From: Saccharofermentans sp.
GTDB lineage: Bacteria; Bacillota_A; Clostridia; Saccharofermentanales; Saccharofermentanaceae
Length of the DNA stretch: 26,755 bases
Reading direction: 5' to 3'
Assembly (NCBI GenBank): GCA_024692105.1
Contig: JAILMZ010000052.1
Coordinates: 1 to 26,755 of the forward strand
Shown here one piece after another: positions 22,294-26,755 of this stretch; position 1 is the stretch's first letter; every line of letters begins with the position of its first letter. Made by a program: the position numbers and the translations under genes. The notes beneath the pieces were generated by a model. It was not told where the DNA came from, searched no databases, and saw only the letters and a program-made list of their open reading frames with translations.

Positions 22294-22323
22294 TTGCTAC
22301 TAAGTCTGTATATATAGTAGAAT
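22294..22323 (+). promoter_or_regulatory. candidate promoter of the serpin gene
   Basis: TTGCTA (22294-22299) and TAGAAT (22318-22323) are 18 bases apart, in an AT-rich stretch between the preceding terminator and the serpin ribosome site. An alternative pair, TTGCAA (22284-22289) and TATATA (22309-22314), has a 19-base gap. Confidence 0.35.
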
Positions 22324-22344
22324 CCAACATGGAGGTTGAAGAAA

Positions 22345-23655
22345 ATGAAAGATACACACAAAAGATTAATGGCAGGCGTTCTTGCTGGCACTATGCTCCT
22401 TTCTTTCGCAGGATGCGGAGTGGTTTCAGGTAAGAAGAGCAAAAAGGCAAAGCTGGAAAATGATACCAAGGCCGAGGCGGCATTCGATTATGACGAAGTA
22501 AAAGATACCGACTACGACGAGGAACAATACAGCGGAGATTACAACAAGTATGCCTTTAACATCATGTCGGTAACGGCTTCAGAAGAGGGAGAAGATACAA
22601 ACATCATGATCTCACCGGCATCCGTCATGTTCGCGATGGATCTGTGCGCAGCAGGAGCAAATGGTGATACCTTGGAACAGATCAACGGTCTTTTTACCGA
22701 ATCCGGAGACCCCTTGGAGCAGCAGGCTTTTGCTTCCGGGATGATGGACAAGATCAACGGCGCAGATAAGATCAATTTCAACTGTGCCAACGCCATCTGG
22801 AACAACACGGATATCGTCGGTGACAAGATCAGCCAGGATTATGTGGATTATGTCGAGGATACATTCGAGGCCGAGATCACTGCAACCAAGTTTACCGATA
22901 AGACGGCAGGTGAGATCAACGATTGGGTCGAAGAGCAGACTGACGGAATGATAGAAGATCTTCTGGAAGAACTTCCTCCCGAGACGGCAATGGTCCTTGT
23001 CAACGCGATCGCTTTTGAAGGCGAGTGGGCCGAGGCTTATGAGGATTACCAGGTGGACGAGAACGGTAAGTTCACCGCATCTTCCGGAGATACGCAGGAT
23101 GTAACAATGCTGTACAGCACGGAAGCGTTCTATTTCGAGACCGACAAGGCTACCGGTTTTATGAAGTACTACGAGGGTGATGACTATGCCTTCATCGCTA
23201 TCCTGCCTGAAGACGAGAGCATCTCTGCAAATGAGTTCGTTCAGGAATTTACGGGCGAGGACTATATTGAATTCATTAACAGCAAGACATCTGAGTATGA
23301 TGTCTATACGATGCTCCCTGAATTCGAGAATGACTATAAGGCTTCGCTGGTCAACATCCTGGCAGAGATGGGCGTAGAGGATGCGTTTATCGAGGGCACG
23401 GCAGATTTTACCGGCATTTCTTCCAAGAACATGCTCTACATCTCTGAGGTTATTCACCAGACTCACATCGAGCTCGACAGGAACGGCACAAAGGCGGCAG
23501 CTGCTACAGCAGTCCTGATGGAGGATGCAGCATGCGAGATGCCCGCAGAAGTCCAGAGCGTCGAGGTGTATTGCGACAGACCTTTCGCATATGCGATCGT
23601 AGACGTTGAGACAATGAACCCCATTTTTGTCGGAACCGTAAACTCTTTTGAGTGA
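22345..23655 (+). CDS. serpin-family protease inhibitor, secreted lipoprotein
   Basis: Serpins trap serine or cysteine proteases by cleavage of an exposed loop. This 436-residue protein has a lipoprotein signal (MKDTHKRLMAGVLAGTMLLS, then FAGC) with Cys about 23 as the acylated residue. An acidic linker follows (about 30-65), then a full serpin fold with MISPASVMFAMDLCAAGANG, NCANAIWNN, LVNAIAFEGEW and VIHQTHIELDRNGTKAAAAT. The C-terminal strand is CDRPFAYAIVD. The hinge GTKAAAAT (381-388) keeps the small residues needed for an inhibitory serpin. By spacing, the cleavage site falls near Ala395, which suggests elastase-like targets. A frame opens at TTG 22336, but GGAGG at 22331 is correctly spaced for ATG 22345. 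Strong terminators flank it, so it is monocistronic. It probably protects the cell surface from host or microbial proteases. Confidence 0.95.
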   Translation: MKDTHKRLMAGVLAGTMLLSFAGCGVVSGKKSKKAKLENDTKAEAAFDYDEVKDTDYDEEQYSGDYNKYAFNIMSVTASEEGEDTNIMISPASVMFAMDLCAAGANGDTLEQINGLFTESGDPLEQQAFASGMMDKINGADKINFNCANAIWNNTDIVGDKISQDYVDYVEDTFEAEITATKFTDKTAGEINDWVEEQTDGMIEDLLEELPPETAMVLVNAIAFEGEWAEAYEDYQVDENGKFTASSGDTQDVTMLYSTEAFYFETDKATGFMKYYEGDDYAFIAILPEDESISANEFVQEFTGEDYIEFINSKTSEYDVYTMLPEFENDYKASLVNILAEMGVEDAFIEGTADFTGISSKNMLYISEVIHQTHIELDRNGTKAAAATAVLMEDAACEMPAEVQSVEVYCDRPFAYAIVDVETMNPIFVGTVNSFE

Positions 23656-23680
23656 TACGCGGAAAGCGGTAAGAACTGTG

Positions 23681-23717
23681 AAGCGGGTTGTCCGTAAAGG
23701 GCAGCCCGCTTTTGTCG
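23681..23717 (+). terminator. Rho-independent terminator after the serpin gene
   Basis: A 13-bp stem (23681-23693 with 23699-23711, two G-U pairs) and a GTAAA loop are followed by a T-rich tail. It begins 25 bases after the serpin stop codon. Confidence 0.85.
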
Positions 23718-23832
23718 GTTTTGAGGAAATTTGAAGTTAAAAATCACCTTTTTAGCCACAAACTTTGCATTTCAAATTGTTTGTTAATATATATAATAAT
23801 AGCAGTACATTCACGGGGTGGAATGAGATTAT

Positions 23833-23898
23833 ATGGACGGCAATTGTATTGCTGCTTTGAATATAGATATTATCGGACTGCCGAGGACTGAGTCATGA
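23833..23898 (+). CDS. possible 21-aa leader ORF coupled to the glycosyltransferase
   Basis: The reading frame MDGNCIAALNIDIIGLPRTES ends in a TGA that overlaps the glycosyltransferase ATG by 4 bases (ATGA). GGGGTGG lies 11 bases before its start, rather far. A second short frame from ATG 23823 (22 codons, stop at 23891) overlaps it and is closer to the same GGGGTGG. Either could be translated and coupled to the next gene. Nothing else about the peptide is recognisable, and chance is a real alternative. Confidence 0.25.
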   Translation: MDGNCIAALNIDIIGLPRTES

Positions 23899-24923
23899 AG
23901 ATACTCAGTGTAGCGGTTCCCTGTTATAATTCTGCGGAATATATGTCCGTTGCCATCGAGTCGCTCCTTCCGGGCGGCGATGACATCGAGATCATCGTTG
24001 TCGACGACGGTTCGTCCGATGACACCGCTAAGATCGCCGACGAGTATGCGGCCAAGTATCCTACGATAATCAAGGCCATCCACCAGCCTAACGGCGGTCA
24101 CGGCGCCGCAGTCAATACCGGCATGGAGAATGCCACCGGCATGTATTTCAAGGTCGTCGACAGCGACGATAAGGTCGGCGAGGAAGGCCTTACCAAGGTC
24201 CTCGATACGCTTAAGTACTTCACGACTGAAGATGAGCCCATCGATATGCTCATCTCCAACTTCGTCTACGACAAGGTCGGAGTTCCCGAAGATAAGAAGA
24301 AGGTCATGTCTTTTGAGGGCATCATGCCCCAGAACTTCGTGTTCGACTGGGAGATCACTTCCCACTTCAAACCCGGTGACTATATGCTCATGCATTCGGT
24401 CATCTTCAGGACCCAGATCCTCCGCGACATGGATCTCAAGCTTCCCAGACATACTTTCTATGTCGACAACATCTTCGTATTTGAACCGCTCATCCACGTC
24501 GAGCGCATGTACTATCTCAACGTTAATTTCTATTACTACTTTATCGGCAGGGAAGACCAGTCCGTCAACGAGTCGGTAATGGTAAAGCGTGTTGACCAAC
24601 AGCTGTCGGTCAATTACCGCATGCTCGATTTCTATATTACGAATAAGAATGAGATCAAGAAGAACAAGCGCCGCGCGCAGTATCTCTATAACTATCTTGA
24701 GATCATTACCACGGTCTCCATGGTCCTCCTGCTTTTGGACGGCAGCCGTGAAGCCATCGACAAGCGCACTGCACTTCTCGAATACATCGCCAGGGACAAG
24801 ATGCTCTATACCAAGTTCCGTTTCGGTATCTGCGGCACGATAATGACGCTTCCGGGCAAGAGCGGAAGACTGATGTCCCTCAGTGCGTATAAGCTCGCTC
24901 AAAAGTTCTATAATTTCAACTGA
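23895..24923 (+). CDS. family 2 glycosyltransferase
   Basis: This is a 342-residue cytosolic GT-A glycosyltransferase. It shows VAVPCYNSAEYM at the N-terminus, the nucleotide-sugar motif VVDDGSSDDT (about 35-44), NGGHGAAVNTGMENATGMYF, and the metal-binding DSDD (89-92). A helical C-terminal region (about 190-342) is rich in Tyr and Lys and lacks convincing membrane helices. It probably adds a sugar to a surface glycan or lipid; donor and acceptor are unknown. GAGG sits 8 bases before the ATG, and a candidate leader ORF ends at it. An AT-rich region with TAATAA-type -10 sequences lies about 90 bases upstream. A bidirectional terminator separates it from the convergent pnt genes. Confidence 0.92.
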   Translation: MKILSVAVPCYNSAEYMSVAIESLLPGGDDIEIIVVDDGSSDDTAKIADEYAAKYPTIIKAIHQPNGGHGAAVNTGMENATGMYFKVVDSDDKVGEEGLTKVLDTLKYFTTEDEPIDMLISNFVYDKVGVPEDKKKVMSFEGIMPQNFVFDWEITSHFKPGDYMLMHSVIFRTQILRDMDLKLPRHTFYVDNIFVFEPLIHVERMYYLNVNFYYYFIGREDQSVNESVMVKRVDQQLSVNYRMLDFYITNKNEIKKNKRRAQYLYNYLEIITTVSMVLLLLDGSREAIDKRTALLEYIARDKMLYTKFRFGICGTIMTLPGKSGRLMSLSAYKLAQKFYNFN

Positions 24924-24948
24924 TATTTATTGATCATTCCGCAATCAA

Positions 24949-24985
24949 AAAGGGCGCTCACCGAATGAAGTGAACGCCCTTTATT
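24949..24985. terminator. bidirectional Rho-independent terminator
   Basis: Two 13-base arms (24949-24961 and 24970-24982) pair with one mismatch around an 8-base loop. T-rich tails lie on both strands (TTTATTGTTTT on plus, TTTTTGATT on minus). It sits between the convergent glycosyltransferase and pntB genes and can serve both. Confidence 0.9.
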
Positions 24986-25006
24986 GTTTTGTCTGTCAGA
25001 CGGATA

Positions 25007-26425
25007 TCAGTCGTTTTCAAATTCAACTACGAGCTGAGATACTGTCTGCTTGGCGTCGCCGTAGATCATGACGGTGTTGTCCATCGTGAACAGCGGGTTC
25101 TCGATGCCGGAGAAGCCTGTACCCTGACCTCTCTTGAGGACGAATACCGTGCGTGCCTCGTAAGCATTTACGATAGGCATTCCGTACAGCGGTGAGCTCT
25201 CGTCGTTGATAGCTGCAGGGTTAACAACGTCGTTGGCGCCGATGACGATGGCGATATCGGTATTAGCCATCTGAGGGTTAAGCTCGTCAGATGTCTTGAG
25301 CTGCTCGTAAGGAACGTTAGCCTCAGCGAGGAGAACGTTCATGTGACCGGGCATACGGCCTGCAACGGGGTGGATCGCGAAGTTGACTTCGCAGCCGTTG
25401 TCTTCGAGCACGTCGCAGAGTTCCTTAACAGCATGCTGAGCCTGGGCAACAGCCATACCGTAACCCGGAACGATAACGACGCTCTTTGCAGCCTCGAGGA
25501 TAAGGAATGCATCCTCGACGGACAGTGCCTTGGGCTCCTTGTGCTCGCCAGTAGCGGCAGATGCCTTCTTCTTGACTGTCTTGAAGAGGAGAGATGCAAA
25601 GCTCTTGTTCATTGCCTTGCACATGATGAGCGTAAGGATGACGCCGGAAGCGCCTACGAGACAGCCGGATACGATAAGTACCGTGTTGCCGATAGGGAAG
25701 CCTGCGAAAGCAGCAGCGAGACCTGACAGTGCATTCAGGAATGAGATGATTACCGGCATATCGCCGCCGCCGATGGTGATAACGAGTGTTACACCGAGGA
25801 CGAGTGAAGCGACTGTCGTAATGATGATGCCTGCAACACCGAGACCGCCTTCAGGATCGATCATGTAGAAGATGATGCCGAGGACAGCAACGAAAGTAAT
25901 GCCTGCATTGATGAAGTTCTTGCCGGGGATGGAGATGTTCTTCTTGAACATCTTGAGGCCTGCGAGCTTGCCCCAGGCGATGAGTGAACCCGTGAATGCG
26001 ACAGCACCGATGAGGATCGTGAGACCCAGAGTCAGTGATGTGAATGCGTCTGTTCCTACCGCGTCAGAACCGCCGCTGAGCGCGCAGTACTGGGAGATGG
26101 CAACGAGCATTGATGACAGACCGCCGAAGCCGTTGAAGAGTGCGACGAGCTGAGGCATGCCTGTCATCTCGACCTTCTTGGCCCAGATGAATCCGATGAC
26201 GGATCCTGCGATGATGGCAAGGATGATGATAACGTAAGCGATTACGCCTCCGTCGAAGACATCCTGCGAGATGAGGACGGAGAGTACGGCGATGCCCATA
26301 CCGATGGAGGACATCAGGTTACCCTTACGGGCAGAATCTGCCTTTCCGAGCTTCTTGATGCCCATGATGAAAAGCACGCTCGCGATCATGTAAAGGAAGA
26401 TGCAGAAAAAATCTATGAATTCCAT
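25007..26425 (-). CDS. pntB: NAD(P) transhydrogenase subunit beta
   Basis: PntB forms part of the membrane proton channel and binds NADP(H) in the complex that couples proton flow to hydride transfer between NAD(H) and NADP(H). The 472-residue protein has about eight or nine membrane helices (1-270). The cytosolic NADP-binding domain (about 300-472) shows VPGYGMAVAQAQH, HPVAGRMPGHMNVLLAEA and IGANDVVNPAA. The C-terminal YGDAKQTVSQLV segment is typical. Length matches the family (about 460). Its start overlaps the stop codon of the small alpha subunit by one base (TAATG), and the operon ends at the bidirectional terminator. It supplies NADPH, or balances cofactors, for biosynthesis. Confidence 0.97.
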   Translation of the reverse strand: MEFIDFFCIFLYMIASVLFIMGIKKLGKADSARKGNLMSSIGMGIAVLSVLISQDVFDGGVIAYVIIILAIIAGSVIGFIWAKKVEMTGMPQLVALFNGFGGLSSMLVAISQYCALSGGSDAVGTDAFTSLTLGLTILIGAVAFTGSLIAWGKLAGLKMFKKNISIPGKNFINAGITFVAVLGIIFYMIDPEGGLGVAGIIITTVASLVLGVTLVITIGGGDMPVIISFLNALSGLAAAFAGFPIGNTVLIVSGCLVGASGVILTLIMCKAMNKSFASLLFKTVKKKASAATGEHKEPKALSVEDAFLILEAAKSVVIVPGYGMAVAQAQHAVKELCDVLEDNGCEVNFAIHPVAGRMPGHMNVLLAEANVPYEQLKTSDELNPQMANTDIAIVIGANDVVNPAAINDESSPLYGMPIVNAYEARTVFVLKRGQGTGFSGIENPLFTMDNTVMIYGDAKQTVSQLVVEFEND

Positions 26426-26730
26426 TATTTCTTCTTATCCTCCTTCTTCTTGAACATTGCGAGCATTCTGTCGGTAACGAAGTAGCCGCCGATAACATTG
26501 ATGGTGGCAAAGAGGATCGCGATACCGCCTAAGATCATGCCTAAGACATGGTTGTCTACGTTGATCGCGCAAGCTGCGATGGCACCAACGATCGTGATGC
26601 CGGAGATGGCGTTAGTACCGCTCATGAGCGGAGTATGAAGCTGGGAGGGAACCTTGGAGATAAGTTCGACTCCGAGGAAAGCTGCGATGATGAAAACGAA
26701 TATCAGCAGCATAATTGTCTGTCCGTCCAT
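26425..26730 (-). CDS. pntA2: NAD(P) transhydrogenase subunit alpha 2 (membrane part)
   Basis: This is a 101-residue membrane protein with three or four helices, beginning MDGQTIMLLIFVFIIAAFLG. It contains VELISKVPSQLHTPLMSGTN, the conserved segment of the C-terminal part of PntA. VGAIAACAI and ATINVIGGYFVTDRML then complete it. In split-subunit transhydrogenases, as found in many bacteria, this portion is a separate polypeptide from the soluble NAD-binding alpha 1. AAGGAGG lies just upstream, inside the end of the preceding gene. The gene order alpha1-alpha2-beta is standard. Confidence 0.95.
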   Translation of the reverse strand: MDGQTIMLLIFVFIIAAFLGVELISKVPSQLHTPLMSGTNAISGITIVGAIAACAINVDNHVLGMILGGIAILFATINVIGGYFVTDRMLAMFKKKEDKKK

Positions 26731-26732
26731 TA

Positions 26733-26755
26733 TTATGCCTCCTTGAATCTTTCGT
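26733..26755 (-). CDS. probable 3' end of the transhydrogenase alpha 1 gene (partial)
   Basis: One frame entering from the right edge reads ERFKEA and then TAA at 26733-26735, 2 bases before the pntA2 start. By operon order this should be the C-terminus of pntA1. Only six or seven codons are visible, so the assignment rests on context alone. Confidence 0.45.

Noticed and set aside
22612..23466. 284-codon minus-strand frame opposite the serpin
   Set aside because: It lies fully inside the well-supported serpin gene and has no ribosome site or family resemblance.
23829..24902. Long open frame (357 codons) on the minus strand opposite the glycosyltransferase
   Set aside because: The plus strand encodes a clear GT2 protein with all motifs. 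The antisense frame has no recognisable domain and reflects the codon bias of the real gene.

Overview
The window looks like chromosomal DNA of a mid-GC Gram-positive anaerobe of the Clostridia (Eubacteriales), possibly from the gut or rumen. Signs of this are strong AGGAGG-type ribosome binding sites, consensus sigma-A promoters, TagF-family proteins, an LtaS-like domain, a split-subunit transhydrogenase and a secreted serpin lipoprotein. The genus cannot be fixed from sequence alone. Genes are tightly packed: the longest gap without a clear gene is about 240 bases (23656-23894). No rRNA, tRNA, IS element or CRISPR array was seen.

Layout. (1) 1-816: 5' part of glmS, on the minus strand. (2) 944-2774: an acidic orphan protein, a NrtR-like Nudix/winged-helix protein and a coupled SGNH esterase. 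(3) 2781-15531: the centrepiece, two divergent operons around an AT-rich 105-bp region. The leftward operon is a TagF-like transferase followed by a YidC/phosphotransferase fusion. The rightward operon is a second YidC/phosphotransferase fusion, a three-domain PEP mutase with two nucleotidyltransferase domains, a phosphonoacetaldehyde reductase, a phosphonopyruvate decarboxylase, a second TagF-like transferase and a TVP38/DedA-type membrane protein. The rightward genes abut or overlap at every junction. (4) 15630-17082: a cytidylate-kinase-like protein and a HAD phosphatase. (5) 17089-19721: a GGDEF-EAL protein with both catalytic centres degenerate, and tcdA. (6) 19823-22211: an ECF sigma factor, its membrane anti-sigma partner and a zinc-ribbon membrane protein. 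(7) 22345-24923: a serpin lipoprotein and a family 2 glycosyltransferase. (8) 25007-26755: pntB, pntA2 and the last codons of pntA1.

How the centre works together (inference on family knowledge). PEP mutase makes phosphonopyruvate, the decarboxylase makes phosphonoacetaldehyde, and the reductase makes 2-hydroxyethylphosphonate (HEP). The Fom1-like HxGH domain joined to PEP mutase would activate HEP as CMP-HEP. These are the early steps of Streptomyces fosfomycin biosynthesis, but no Fom3-type methyltransferase, aminotransferase or phosphonate lyase is present. Instead the pathway is co-transcribed with TagF-like transferases, which use CDP-activated alcohols, and with proteins that join a YidC-like membrane domain to an extracellular LtaS/sulfatase-type phosphotransferase domain. 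I read this as a system that builds or decorates a teichoic-acid-like surface polymer with phosphonate. That combination is the most likely undescribed biology here.
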